This document shows, in pieces, positions 7,664 through 15,890 of a stretch of DNA of 64,000 nucleotides. Origin of the DNA: Jeotgalibacillus alimentarius (lineage in GTDB: Bacteria > Bacillota > Bacilli > Bacillales > Jeotgalibacillaceae). The notes below the pieces were generated by a model that saw only the letters and a program-made list of their open reading frames with translations, searched no databases and had not been told where the DNA came from. Numbering within the stretch: position 1 is the first letter of the stretch; each line of letters opens with the position of its first letter. Both the position numbers and the translations under genes were made by a program. The stretch lies in contig NZ_JXRQ01000025.1 of the NCBI RefSeq assembly GCF_000829445.1, positions 1 through 64,000 on the forward strand. The letters are read 5' to 3'.

Positions 7664-7796
7664 CAGCTGTCACTTGGAGTGGAAGACGGAGACTCCCGCC
7701 CCAGGAAGGGACAGGTGAGACCCCACAGAGCGAAGCTCGAGGAGGCTCACCGCCCGGGGGCAGGAAAGCGCAGTCTTCTACGGAAAGTGACAGCGG
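7664..7796 (+). repeat. GC-rich interspersed intergenic repeat, copy 1
   Basis: About 130 bp with terminal inverted repeat GCTGTCACT / AGTGACAGC. The inside carries GGAGACTCCCGCC, GGTGAGACCCC and GAGGAGGCTCACCGCC, which recur in six other places in this window. It fills most of the 7522-7907 gap between the divergent yuzD and yutI genes. Similar sequences are common between genes in Bacillales genomes; no transposase is encoded. Confidence 0.8.
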
Positions 7797-7907
7797 TTTT
7801 ACAGTCCAGGTCAAAAGGATAACTAAACAATAATAATTTCAAATAACATGGATGGATTTTTTTCGTTATACTCATTATAATAGAACACAGGAAGGGAGTC
7901 GATTCGA

Positions 7908-8144
7908 ATGACAGAAGTAGAAATGAAAGATTCAGTTCAGGAAGTACTTGATAAACTTCGTCCATTCCTTCTTCGTGACGGCGGAGACTGTGAATTGGTT
8001 GACGTTGAAGATGGAATCGTTAAATTAAGACTTCTTGGCGCATGCGGTACATGCCCAAGTTCAACTATTACCCTTAAAGCAGGTATCGAGCGTGCACTGC
8101 TTGAAGAAGTACCTGGCGTTGTGGAAGTTGAACAGGTATTTTAA
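7908..8144 (+). CDS. yutI: NifU-like iron-sulfur scaffold/carrier protein YutI
   Basis: 78 residues made only of the NifU C-terminal domain, with the cluster-binding CGTC (Cys46, Cys49) in the context [10 protein letters not shown]. Nearly the same length and sequence pattern as B. subtilis YutI. Likely carries or assembles 4Fe-4S clusters in the cytoplasm, complementing the SUF operon at 22.6-27.8 kb. RBS GGAAGGGAG precedes the ATG; a terminator follows. Confidence 0.93.
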   Translation: MTEVEMKDSVQEVLDKLRPFLLRDGGDCELVDVEDGIVKLRLLGACGTCPSSTITLKAGIERALLEEVPGVVEVEQVF

Positions 8145-8152
8145 TGAATACC

Positions 8153-8182
8153 ATCCTCCTGTAGAGACAGGAGGATTTTTTT
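8153..8182 (+). terminator. Terminator of yutI
   Basis: TCCTCCTGT / ACAGGAGGA stem, AGAG loop, seven or more T. Confidence 0.88.
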
Positions 8183-8216
8183 ATTGAGAAATGTTAAAAA
8201 CAAATGAGAATGTGCG

Positions 8217-9179
8217 TTAAAGCGAAACCCTGGTTAATGGTCTTTCATCAGTCAGCACAGCTTTAATATTATCAGCAGCAAGCTTCATCATCGCAAATCG
8301 CGTCTCAGTTGAAGCACTGCCAATATGAGGCACAGCCACCACGTTCTTCATTGAAAGCAGCGGGTGATCAGCGGAAATCGGTTCCTGTTCAAATACATCA
8401 AGTCCTGCTCCGGCAATCTCACCTGATTGCAGTGCTTCAATCAGCGCAGCTTCATCTGTCACAGGTCCTCTCCCTACATTTAAAAAGATCGCAGAGTTCT
8501 TCATCTGTCTGAACTGTTCCGCTCCGATCATACCGCGTGTTTCTTCAGTTAGCGGCGCGAGTACGAGAACGAAATCTGCTTTTTCAAGTAAGTCTGACAG
8601 GCTTTTATATTGCGCTCCGTACGCTTCTTCTGCTTCAAGCTTCCGGCTTCTTGTATGGTAAAGGATATTCATATCAAACCCTGCTGCCCGTTTTGCCACA
8701 GCCTGTCCGATCTTCCCCATTCCAATAATCCCGAGCGTTTTATGGTGAACATCACGCCCTGCGAGCAGATAAGGTGACCACGACGTCCAGTCTCCATTTT
8801 TGATATAGTACGCCGCTTCAGAAATCCGTCTTGCAGCGGCAAGCATGAGTGCAAATGCAAGGTCAGCTGTGGTATCGGTTAAGACGTCCGGCGTATTCGT
8901 CACAATCACACCCGCTTTTTCTGCTGCTTCCACATCAATATTGTCATACCCGACTGCCATATTTGCTACTACTTTTAAATGGGGAGCAGCTGTTAAAAGC
9001 TCTTCATCCACCTGATCAGAAAGCATGGTAAGCAGCGCATGGCACTCACCAGCCTGTTTTAACAATACATCTCTGGGCACAGCCTCATCCTCAGAATCCC
9101 ACACCTCAACGTCAAAATTCTTTTTAAGCTCCCGAATTACTGTTTCATCAATTTTACGTGTAATGAAAACCTTAGCCAT
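8217..9179 (-). CDS. D-2-hydroxyacid dehydrogenase (glyoxylate/hydroxypyruvate reductase type)
   Basis: 320 residues with the NAD-binding loop GMGKIG, the substrate arginine in NVGRGPV, the glutamate in VFEQEP and the catalytic histidine in VPHIGSAS. This is the standard layout of NAD(P)H-dependent glyoxylate or hydroxypyruvate reductases. The ATG at 9179 has AAGGGG nine bases upstream and is preferred to 9188. Substrate cannot be fixed from sequence. Confidence 0.9.
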   Translation of the reverse strand: MAKVFITRKIDETVIRELKKNFDVEVWDSEDEAVPRDVLLKQAGECHALLTMLSDQVDEELLTAAPHLKVVANMAVGYDNIDVEAAEKAGVIVTNTPDVLTDTTADLAFALMLAAARRISEAAYYIKNGDWTSWSPYLLAGRDVHHKTLGIIGMGKIGQAVAKRAAGFDMNILYHTRSRKLEAEEAYGAQYKSLSDLLEKADFVLVLAPLTEETRGMIGAEQFRQMKNSAIFLNVGRGPVTDEAALIEALQSGEIAGAGLDVFEQEPISADHPLLSMKNVVAVPHIGSASTETRFAMMKLAADNIKAVLTDERPLTRVSL

Positions 9180-9225
9180 CAGCTGCATCCCCTTTTATAA
9201 AAGTGAATTTCATTTTATGTATGAC

Positions 9226-9258
9226 TCAGCTGTCCTTCCTAAGAGGGACAGCTGTTTT
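9226..9258 (+). terminator. Hairpin between the dehydrogenase and yutF genes
   Basis: CAGCTGTCC pairs with GGGACAGCTG, followed by TTTTAAA on the plus strand. Both flanking genes are on the minus strand, so its role is uncertain. Confidence 0.45.
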
Positions 9259-9267
9259 AAATAATTA

Positions 9268-10032
9268 TTAAATTTCCCACTCTGACAGGGAGTTAATTGA
9301 ATAAGTCGGCTGCTCTTCCTTTTCAGCAAGCAGACTTTTTGGTGAGACGCCTGTATGAACCATCAGTGTGTCCATGCCGGTATTAAAACCAGCTTTAATG
9401 TCTGTGTCATAGTTATCCCCTACCATGACAACTTCTTCTTTTGCCAGACCCAGCACTTCAAGTGCCTGTTCCATTATGACTGCTTCAGGCTTCCCGATAA
9501 ACAGAGGCTCTGTCTGTGTAGAAACTGTAATCACTGATGTCAGTGAGCCGTTTCCAGGCAATAGGCCACGTTCTGTAGGAATCGCAATGTCACCGTTCGT
9601 TGAGATAAATTTCGCACCGTTTCTGACAGCAAGACAGCCGAGTGCCAATTTTTCATACGTAATTTCCCGGTCAAGACCTACCACAACGTAGTCAGGGTTT
9701 TCTTCTCTGATCGTGATCCCTTTTTCAGTCAGCGCCTGTCGTATGCCGTCTCCGCCAATCACATAGGCAGATCCACCCGGCATTTCCCGGGAAATGACTG
9801 ATGCTGTTGCAAGAGATGTCGTAAATACCTGCTCAGGTTCAGCCGGCACATCAAAATTCTGAAGGTGTGCTGCCACCTGTTCCTGTGTTTTTGACGAATT
9901 ATTTGTCACAAAAAGATAAGGAATCCCATTATCTTTAAGCTTTTTTACAAAGTCCACTGCCTCCGGGATCGGTTCAGTTCCTCTGTACATCGTTCCGTCT
10001 AAATCAATTAAATAACCTTTATAAGCTTTCAT
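9268..10032 (-). CDS. yutF: NagD-type HAD phosphatase, YutF
   Basis: 254 residues of the HAD IIA (NagD) family: nucleophile motif DLDGT near residue 10, motif II TNNSS, motif III around FIGKPE and acidic motif MVGDNYDTD. Such enzymes dephosphorylate sugar or nucleotide phosphates in the cytoplasm. RBS AAAGGAAG. It lies 21 bases after yutE on the same strand, as in B. subtilis. Confidence 0.9.
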   Translation of the reverse strand: MKAYKGYLIDLDGTMYRGTEPIPEAVDFVKKLKDNGIPYLFVTNNSSKTQEQVAAHLQNFDVPAEPEQVFTTSLATASVISREMPGGSAYVIGGDGIRQALTEKGITIREENPDYVVVGLDREITYEKLALGCLAVRNGAKFISTNGDIAIPTERGLLPGNGSLTSVITVSTQTEPLFIGKPEAVIMEQALEVLGLAKEEVVMVGDNYDTDIKAGFNTGMDTLMVHTGVSPKSLLAEKEEQPTYSINSLSEWEI

Positions 10033-10053
10033 TACTTACTTCCTTTCTATTCC

Positions 10054-10491
10054 TTACCGTCTGAATGCAGAGACTGGTCCAAGTTCATTTTCAAGATAAT
10101 TTCTCACTGCAGGCGCAAATGCCAGCAGCGCTTTTTCAGAAGAGCTAAACGTGTCGATACACATCTGGTGATCCACCTGTGTGAACTCCTGAACCAGATG
10201 CTTTCTGAGTTTGACCGCATTGACAAGATCACCGTGCATATCTTTACCAATGACCTTTTCATCCTCAAGAATATCAACAATATCTTCATAGCTGCCTGGA
10301 TCGCGCATAATAAAACCGTCGATCATTGAATTCCCGACATCAATAATTGATTCTATAACGGTATGCAGGCTGCGTTCAAGCGCAAGCTGTCCGATTTTTG
10401 TATCCCAAGTTGTATGCTGTTGTAAAAACGCCAGCTGCTCTTCCATAAACACAAGCGTCTGCTCAATCGTTTCTCTGTCAACGAAGTACAT
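10054..10491 (-). CDS. yutE: YutE, DUF86/HepT-like protein
   Basis: 145 residues, all helical, of the DUF86 family related to HepT toxins; the typical R-x4-6-H segment appears as LRKHLVQEF. Beginning at the ATG at 10491 gives the family length (B. subtilis 144); longer upstream starts lack a ribosome site. No MntA/HepA nucleotidyltransferase partner is next to it, so it is probably a housekeeping member rather than a toxin. Confidence 0.85.
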   Translation of the reverse strand: MYFVDRETIEQTLVFMEEQLAFLQQHTTWDTKIGQLALERSLHTVIESIIDVGNSMIDGFIMRDPGSYEDIVDILEDEKVIGKDMHGDLVNAVKLRKHLVQEFTQVDHQMCIDTFSSSEKALLAFAPAVRNYLENELGPVSAFRR

Positions 10492-10610
10492 ATTCTCTTC
10501 ACTCTCCATCAAAATGTCTGTTTCAAGTGTACCACAAGCCTTCAGATTTTTTGGCATCACGTGCGTTAATCGTTATAATTGTGAGTACACATGAAGGAGG
10601 ATTTTTACCG

Positions 10611-10880
10611 ATGACTGAACGATTCTTTTTATATGATGATACTGAAGAAACAAAAACGAGGTTTGTCAGCTTTATGGGTGAGCATCAGCGCTTTGATCTG
10701 GCAATCCTGTACTCAGACCGCTACTACGGAAAAGCGATGGTCATGGACATTCAGGGCAGCCGCTTTGCGATTATCGGCCAGGACGACCTTGATGAAGAAG
10801 GCTATATTGAACATGCATTCAAACTCTCCGAACAGGATGCAGCAGAACTGCGCGAATTTCTGAACGAGGTTGTTTTGTGA
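10611..10880 (+). CDS. DUF3055 protein
   Basis: 89 residues, MTERFFLYDDTEETKTRF at the N terminus, matching the DUF3055 family of Bacillales. AAGGAGG is placed 10 bases before the ATG, so the longer reading frame from 10527 is not used. Function unknown. It is divergent from yutE. Confidence 0.85.
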   Translation: MTERFFLYDDTEETKTRFVSFMGEHQRFDLAILYSDRYYGKAMVMDIQGSRFAIIGQDDLDEEGYIEHAFKLSEQDAAELREFLNEVVL

Positions 10881-10927
10881 ATTAATCATCATGAACTGCT
10901 CATACTAACCAAAAAAGGAGCAGTGTA

Positions 10928-11155
10928 ATGGAGCGGTACAGTGACTTTTCAAACGTGGAAGTACAAAAGGAATACCTGATCCCTGAATCATTTCCTGAAG
11001 GGCCATATGGATCCCCGAGGGGCAAATATTCACTCGTAAGAAACAAATCCGGCCCCTGGAAAAGCGGCCAGCGCTACTACAGCGCATTCAACTACGAGAA
11101 TAAAGGCGCCCACGAAGACGTCCCAAGACAAGATCCGGGTGCTCATATACCTTAA
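10928..11155 (+). CDS. Small conserved cytosolic protein (75 aa)
   Basis: Follows a clear AAGGAG ribosome site. The sequence is Pro/Gly/Tyr-rich (FPEGPYGSPRG, GQRYYSAFNYE) and resembles short Bacillales proteins annotated only as cytosolic protein. No domain with known function. A strong terminator follows. Confidence 0.75.
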   Translation: MERYSDFSNVEVQKEYLIPESFPEGPYGSPRGKYSLVRNKSGPWKSGQRYYSAFNYENKGAHEDVPRQDPGAHIP

Positions 11156-11171
11156 GTTACCAGATGATGAT

Positions 11172-11225
11172 AAACGAAAAGAAGTATGTCTCATTTGAAA
11201 TGGAGACATACTTCTTTTCGTTTTA
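11172..11225 (+). terminator. Long terminator hairpin
   Basis: CGAAAAGAAGTATGTCTC pairs with GAGACATACTTCTTTTCG, then TTTT. Confidence 0.88.
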
Positions 11226-11244
11226 AAACAGTTATTAAAGTATA

Positions 11245-11370
11245 GGTTCATTGCAGCGGAAGGCGGGGACTCCGGGACGATTAGCGGGATAGCTGAGACC
11301 CCGCAAGCGAAGCTGAGGAGGCTTGGCGACCGCCGTCCGGAAAGCCTCCCGCCTGGAGCGGAAATGAACC
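11245..11370 (+). repeat. GC-rich interspersed intergenic repeat, copy 2
   Basis: Ends GGTTCATT / AATGAACC are inverted repeats. Inside are GGGGACTCC, GCTGAGACCCCGC and GAGGAGGCTTGGCGACCGCC. It lies directly downstream of yutD (-) and of the cytosolic protein gene (+). Confidence 0.8.
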
Positions 11371-11372
11371 GG

Positions 11373-11657
11373 TTATTTCTTACCTCCCCCAACCTTCTTC
11401 ACAATAAAATAAGGACAGCCGAAATTACAGTGCTCATACAAATAATCCTTCACAGTCGAAATCTTCGTATCAAAAGACGACTTCTGATTCGTATCCTCAA
11501 AAAAACCTTTCAGTCTCAGCTGGCCGTAACCCCAGTCCCCCACAATATAATCATACTTGTGCAGAATCTCACTGTAACGCGCTTCAAAAGCTTCTTCATC
11601 ATAACCTTCTCTATATTCTTCAATGATTTCGTATTGTTGATTATGCATAGTAATCAT
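11373..11657 (-). CDS. yutD: YutD family protein (DUF1027)
   Basis: 94 residues from the ATG at 11657, which has AGGAGTG upstream; matches YutD in length and in the pattern VGDWGYGQLRLKGF and CPYFIVKK. Function is unknown. Isolated on the minus strand, with a repeat immediately after the stop. Confidence 0.87.
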   Translation of the reverse strand: MITMHNQQYEIIEEYREGYDEEAFEARYSEILHKYDYIVGDWGYGQLRLKGFFEDTNQKSSFDTKISTVKDYLYEHCNFGCPYFIVKKVGGGKK

Positions 11658-11768
11658 TATTCTCACTCCTGCCTGTGAACTACTTCCTATTATACATGAC
11701 CACACAATTTTTTCTATGTATGAATTCCCCGCATTCAGGACAAAATCAGCAAAAGGAGTGTGACCCTG

Positions 11769-11930
11769 TTGAAGCTGATTTGTGCGTTTTTGAGCATTCT
11801 ATTTCTTGCCGGATGTTCAAAAGAACCTGATCCTCCGGAAGTGTCGCCTGATTCAGGCTTAATGCCGGCCGCTATGCATCAATATCACCTGGCACCGGAT
11901 CACGAATCAAAAAAGCTGCCTGTACTATAG
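11769..11930 (+). CDS. Small putative lipoprotein (53 aa)
   Basis: TTG start behind AAGGAG. The N terminus MKLICAFLSILFLAGC is a complete lipoprotein signal with lipobox LAGC, Cys16 becoming the first mature residue. The mature part is only 38 residues, Pro-rich and without a known domain. It would be anchored on the outer face of the membrane. Confidence 0.7.
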   Translation: MKLICAFLSILFLAGCSKEPDPPEVSPDSGLMPAAMHQYHLAPDHESKKLPVL

Positions 11931-11940
11931 CACAGGCAGC
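11911..11940 (+). terminator. Hairpin at the end of the lipoprotein gene
   Basis: GCTGCCTGT pairs with ACAGGCAGC; the stop codon is in the loop. The T-run is poor on the plus strand; on the minus strand it lies downstream of metS and is followed by TTTTTTG-like sequence. Confidence 0.6.
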
Positions 11941-11947
11941 CTTATAC

Positions 11948-12058
11948 TTATACTGTTTTGTTTTTAGATTTCCTTACTGCATTTGTGATACTCGCAGCAA
12001 GTCCGCCCCATAAAAGAACGATCCCAATCACCATCATTACGATTGCACCAACTGTCAT
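11948..12058 (-). CDS. metS: MetS-like small subunit of methionine/alanine importer (36 aa)
   Basis: One transmembrane helix (GAIVMMVIGIVLLWGGLAAS) and a basic tail (VRKSKNK). Lies 14 bases after the SNF-type transporter gene on the same strand with a good ribosome site, the same pairing as metP-metS of Corynebacterium glutamicum, where the short subunit is required for methionine uptake. Confidence 0.85.
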   Translation of the reverse strand: MTVGAIVMMVIGIVLLWGGLAASITNAVRKSKNKTV

Positions 12059-12072
12059 TGTGAATCCCTCCT

Positions 12073-13596
12073 TTACTCTTTATCCGGAAGTTCAACCGGT
12101 GTTGAACGGCTCCATTTGATCAGTGATATGATAATACCGATAACGAAAGCTGCACCAGCTGAAGCAAGGAACATGGTCAGTGCAAATTCATTTGAATATC
12201 CTTCATAGTTACCTGAATCAAAATCAAACTGCTGAAGAACGTTCTGTGTAATCAGACCGAACATCATATAACCAAGAACGATTGGTGTGACTACGCCAAG
12301 GCATACTTTCCACCATCCGCCAAGATGAATATCTGATGTAAGGTTCGCGTGGTTTTGAAGCACACCTGTTTTACGAAGAATCCAGGCGATCATAACAACT
12401 TCAACAAGACCAACTGCTGCTACACCAAACTGGTTAATGTAGTAATCTGCTGCGTCAAGGAAGAATAGTCCGCCCTGCGTTGCAAATAGGATTGAAATTA
12501 ATGCTGCGATTCCGCCTCCGAAAAGAACGGCTTTGTTACGTGAGATACCAAGCTTTTCAGTTAGACCTGCTACATACGTTTCAGTGATTGACATCAATGA
12601 AGTCAGTCCTGCAAGCGTAAGTGACAGGAAGAATAACGCCCCGAAAATATCGTTCAGGCCAGGAAGCTGATTAATGATCTGCGGGAATACCACAAAGGCA
12701 AGCCCGACACCAGCTGTCGCCACTTCAGAAACCGGTACATCAAGCTGTGAAGCCATATAACCAAGTGCTGCGAATACCCCGATACCAGCTAAAAGCTCGA
12801 ACCCTGAGTTCGCAAATCCCGTGATAAACGCGTTATTTGTAATATCCGATTTCTTCGGAAGATAACTTGAATAAGTAATCATGATTGCAAACGCAATAGA
12901 TAAACTGAAGAAAATATGACCGTAAGCTGCTACCCAGACTGACGGATCCATAATGTTCTCAAAGTTTGGCTCGAAGAATGCATTCAGACCCTGAGCTGCT
13001 CCTTCAAGTGTTACTGCTCTGATGACAATGATCAAAAACAGAATAACAAGCGTCGGGATGAAAACACGGTTTGCATATTCAATCCCTTTCTTGACACCTG
13101 CAAGCAGGATACCAAGTGTAATGACCCACACGAGTACGAGAGGAATGAATACTCCCCATACGATGCCACCCGTTTCACCAGGTGCTACATCAAGCTGTAA
13201 GAATTCTGTGAATAAAAATCCTTCTGTATCTTCTCCCCATGCCTGACCAAACGAGAATATTGTATATCTCATGGCCCAGGCGATAATGACGGCATAGTAG
13301 GTCGAAATGACAAAGGCGACAAATACAGCCCACCAGCCAAGCCATTCAGCTTTTTTACCGCTCATGCGGAAAAATGATAGCGGCGCAGATCCTCTGTACT
13401 TATGTCCGATGGTGAACTCCATGATAAGAATTGGAATACCGGCAGTTAAGAGTGCAAATAAATATGGAATAAAAAATGCTCCTCCACCGTTCTCATAAGC
13501 GACGTACGGAAAACGCCAAATGTTTCCTAGACCGACCGCTGAACCGACTGCTGCTAGAATAAATCCGGCACGCGATCCCCACTGTTGACGATTCAT
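12073..13596 (-). CDS. metP: Sodium-dependent neurotransmitter-type (SNF) amino acid transporter, MetP-like
   Basis: 507 residues, 11-12 membrane helices. The N terminus (SRAGFILAAVGSAVGLGNIWR) carries the sodium- and substrate-binding unwound helix 1 signature of the family. Coupled with the tiny MetS-like protein downstream it is probably an importer for methionine or alanine. RBS AGGGGGG. An AT-rich 300-base stretch upstream holds the promoter and one hairpin. Confidence 0.88.
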   Translation of the reverse strand: MNRQQWGSRAGFILAAVGSAVGLGNIWRFPYVAYENGGGAFFIPYLFALLTAGIPILIMEFTIGHKYRGSAPLSFFRMSGKKAEWLGWWAVFVAFVISTYYAVIIAWAMRYTIFSFGQAWGEDTEGFLFTEFLQLDVAPGETGGIVWGVFIPLVLVWVITLGILLAGVKKGIEYANRVFIPTLVILFLIIVIRAVTLEGAAQGLNAFFEPNFENIMDPSVWVAAYGHIFFSLSIAFAIMITYSSYLPKKSDITNNAFITGFANSGFELLAGIGVFAALGYMASQLDVPVSEVATAGVGLAFVVFPQIINQLPGLNDIFGALFFLSLTLAGLTSLMSITETYVAGLTEKLGISRNKAVLFGGGIAALISILFATQGGLFFLDAADYYINQFGVAAVGLVEVVMIAWILRKTGVLQNHANLTSDIHLGGWWKVCLGVVTPIVLGYMMFGLITQNVLQQFDFDSGNYEGYSNEFALTMFLASAGAAFVIGIIISLIKWSRSTPVELPDKE

Positions 13597-13751
13597 CTTA
13601 TTTCCCCCCTGAAATACTTCCGATGAATTTGGAAGTTTTTATATATTCAGATTATTTCTCATAATCTAAAAACAGTATAGCACTTGCTTCCTAAATGTAA
13701 AAGTACTATTTTGAAAAATTCTGAAATTATATTGATATAATCTATAAAAAT

Positions 13752-13779
13752 AAAAAAACCTTGTTATATCAAGGTTTAC
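13752..13779 (-). terminator. Hairpin upstream of the SNF transporter
   Basis: On the minus strand AAACCTTG / CAAGGTTT followed by seven T. It lies between lysW and the SNF transporter gene, so it may be a second terminator for lysW or an attenuator. Confidence 0.55.
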
Positions 13780-13855
13780 AGAAGTACTGTGCAAGATTTT
13801 TCACACTTTATATAATTCATACATTTTTCCAATCATACGATAGTCCTTTTTAAAA

Positions 13856-13890
13856 AACGCCTGAATGGCATGTCCCATTCAGGCGTTGGA
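13856..13890 (-). terminator. Terminator of lysW
   Basis: Minus strand ACGCCTGAATGG / CCATTCAGGCGT then TTTTTT. Confidence 0.88.
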
Positions 13891-13894
13891 TTAT

Positions 13895-15514
13895 TTATTC
13901 CAGACCTTCTTCAGCAGAAACGGTTCTCGCTTTTTCGGGGTTGCGTCCCATAATCACTGCGAATAGAACCAGCAGGATAATGACAAGCCCAAGAGAAAGG
14001 AGTGTGCTGCCTGAGAAGCCAAGCAGAATGTAACCTGCTGAAGCAATTGCAGCTCCAGTTACTGCATAAGGGATCTGTGTTGATACGTGATCAATATGAT
14101 TACTTCCCGCTCCGGTAGAAGAAAGAATCGTTGTATCAGAGATCGGCGAACAGTGATCCCCGAATACCGCTCCTGCAAGAACTGCTGCAAGTGACGGCAG
14201 AAGCAGTGAAATATCAGTACTCGCTGCAATCTCTCCTGCGATCGGCAGCAGAATACCGAATGAGCCCCATGATGTCCCTGTAGAAAATGCCATAATACCT
14301 GCTACAAGGAATAACAGTACAGGCAGCCAGCCGATTGGCAGGTTGGAAGCTTCAACAACACCGGCAAGGAATTCTCCTGTACCAAGGTCACCGATTAATC
14401 CGACGATCATCCATGCGAATACAAGAATATAAATGGCAGGAAGCATAGACTTAACGCCTTCTTTCAGTGCCAGGAAGAATTCAGCCCCTCCGATTTTTTC
14501 AGAGCGGCCGATCTGTCTGATAAAGAAGGCAATGGCCACTGCAAGACCCACAAGTGCACCATATACAAGTGATTTTGCCACATCGGTATATTCAAACATC
14601 TGAAGAATGGATGCAGATTCTCCAGTATCAGCTGTATAAGCCTGAGATCCTGTCCACATCATTGCTGCAACTGTTCCTACTACAAGGGCAATAATTGGCC
14701 AGATTAAATCTCCTACTGTTCCGTGTTTTGAAGTCGGAAGATCATTTTTCAGTTCTCCCGGGATATCTTTGTTCGGATCATAGACTTCTCCTGTTTCAAT
14801 CGCACGGTTTTCATGTACTTTCATCTGACCAAAGTCCACACCGCGAAGTGCAACAATAAAGACGATTCCAAGTGCTGACCACACGTACAGGTTCATTGGT
14901 ACCATCTGAATGAAAGCAGAGAATGCCGTGTATTCAGTAATCGAGTGAGTGGCAAGAATCCCCCCAATCACCGCAATAATATATGCACCCCAGCTCGATA
15001 CTGGTGATACGACACAAACAGGTGCAGCCGTTGAATCAATCAGATACGCAAGCTTTGCACGCGATACGCGGTGACGGTCTGTCAGCGGACGTGCCACCTG
15101 TCCAACTGCAAGGCTGTTAAAGTAGTCATCGATAAAGATAATGACACCGAGGCAGGCAGTAACGAGCTGAGCGCCTGCACGTGTTTTAACACGCTTCATT
15201 GCCCACTCCCCAAATGCTCTTGCGCCGCCTGATACATTAATAAATGCAGTAATCACTCCAAGAATAATCAGGAATAGCATAATGAATATATTCCATAAAT
15301 TCAGTGCGCCGGGCTCTCCATCTGACCCATGCTCCCAAAATACCCCGCTGAATGACAGCCAGAGAGTTTCAAGTGTTTCAAGCAGACCAAAGCTCGTGAT
15401 TAATAGTGCCGCTGCGACAATTCCTGCTCCTAGTGACAGCAGGACACGTCTGGTAAGTAAAACCATTACAATTGCAATAACTGGTGGTAAAAGTGATAAC
15501 CATGTTCCTTCCAT
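13895..15514 (-). CDS. lysW: NhaC-superfamily transporter, predicted lysine transporter LysW
   Basis: 539 residues, at least 11 hydrophobic helices, with the NhaC-family segments DDYFNSLAVGQV and FGDHCSPISDTT. By family it would be a sodium/proton antiporter, but the gene is preceded by a lysine riboswitch and terminator. Comparative work on the lysine riboswitch (Rodionov and co-workers) named such NhaC-like genes lysW, a lysine transporter. The ATG at 15514 follows GGAGGG; a longer frame to 15586 would run through the terminator. Confidence 0.85.
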   Translation of the reverse strand: MEGTWLSLLPPVIAIVMVLLTRRVLLSLGAGIVAAALLITSFGLLETLETLWLSFSGVFWEHGSDGEPGALNLWNIFIMLFLIILGVITAFINVSGGARAFGEWAMKRVKTRAGAQLVTACLGVIIFIDDYFNSLAVGQVARPLTDRHRVSRAKLAYLIDSTAAPVCVVSPVSSWGAYIIAVIGGILATHSITEYTAFSAFIQMVPMNLYVWSALGIVFIVALRGVDFGQMKVHENRAIETGEVYDPNKDIPGELKNDLPTSKHGTVGDLIWPIIALVVGTVAAMMWTGSQAYTADTGESASILQMFEYTDVAKSLVYGALVGLAVAIAFFIRQIGRSEKIGGAEFFLALKEGVKSMLPAIYILVFAWMIVGLIGDLGTGEFLAGVVEASNLPIGWLPVLLFLVAGIMAFSTGTSWGSFGILLPIAGEIAASTDISLLLPSLAAVLAGAVFGDHCSPISDTTILSSTGAGSNHIDHVSTQIPYAVTGAAIASAGYILLGFSGSTLLSLGLVIILLVLFAVIMGRNPEKARTVSAEEGLE

Positions 15515-15574
15515 GATATTCCCTCCTTTATTTTTTGATAGGGCAAGGTATGAGGCATAATCGCAAAAAAACGC

Positions 15575-15612
15575 AAAAAAGGGCAATGATAGAGGACTCT
15601 ACCATTACCCTT
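15575..15612 (-). terminator. Expression-platform terminator of the lysine riboswitch
   Basis: Minus strand GGGTAATGGTAGAG pairs with CTCTATCATTGCCC, followed by TTTTTT. It lies between the aptamer and the lysW start, so lysine binding probably favours premature termination. Confidence 0.85.
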
Positions 15613-15635
15613 GTCGTCAGTAATGTTATGCTCCA

Positions 15636-15822
15636 TCACGATCTGTAGCTCCTCATCCCGCAGAAAAAATTCTGCAGCAAGAGAGTGTTATCCCTGTTAA
15701 AGATAACCCCAATGATAAAACCCTGACTGATTGTTACCATTTCGGCAGTGATCCCCTTTCACCTGTGATCGCAGTTGTCATCCTCACACAGATTACTCTT
15801 AAATCCTGCTCCTCTACCCCAT
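15636..15822 (-). promoter_or_regulatory. Lysine riboswitch (L-box) upstream of lysW
   Basis: On the minus strand the conserved pieces appear in order: GGTAGAGGAGCAGG, AAGAGTAA, GTGAGGATGACAACTGC, GTGAAAGGGGATCACTGCCGA, and at the end GGATGAGGAGCTACAGAT. These are the P1 strands, loop E/turn motifs and the GCCGA segment of the lysine aptamer. It fills the 15515-15890 gap together with the terminator. Confidence 0.92.
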
Positions 15823-15890
15823 CGGATTATGATGTGGTGATTATTCATTTTACTGAACTATTATAACAAGCTGTTCTCTTCAATTCAAGA

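Noticed and set aside
10054-10491. HepT toxin of a HepT-MntA pair
   Set aside because: No nucleotidyltransferase antitoxin gene is adjacent and the location is the conserved yutE position.
11030-11392. Minus-strand frame of 120 codons opposite the cytosolic protein and repeat copy 2
   Set aside because: It reads through a repeat and a strong terminator, has no ribosome site and an unnatural composition.
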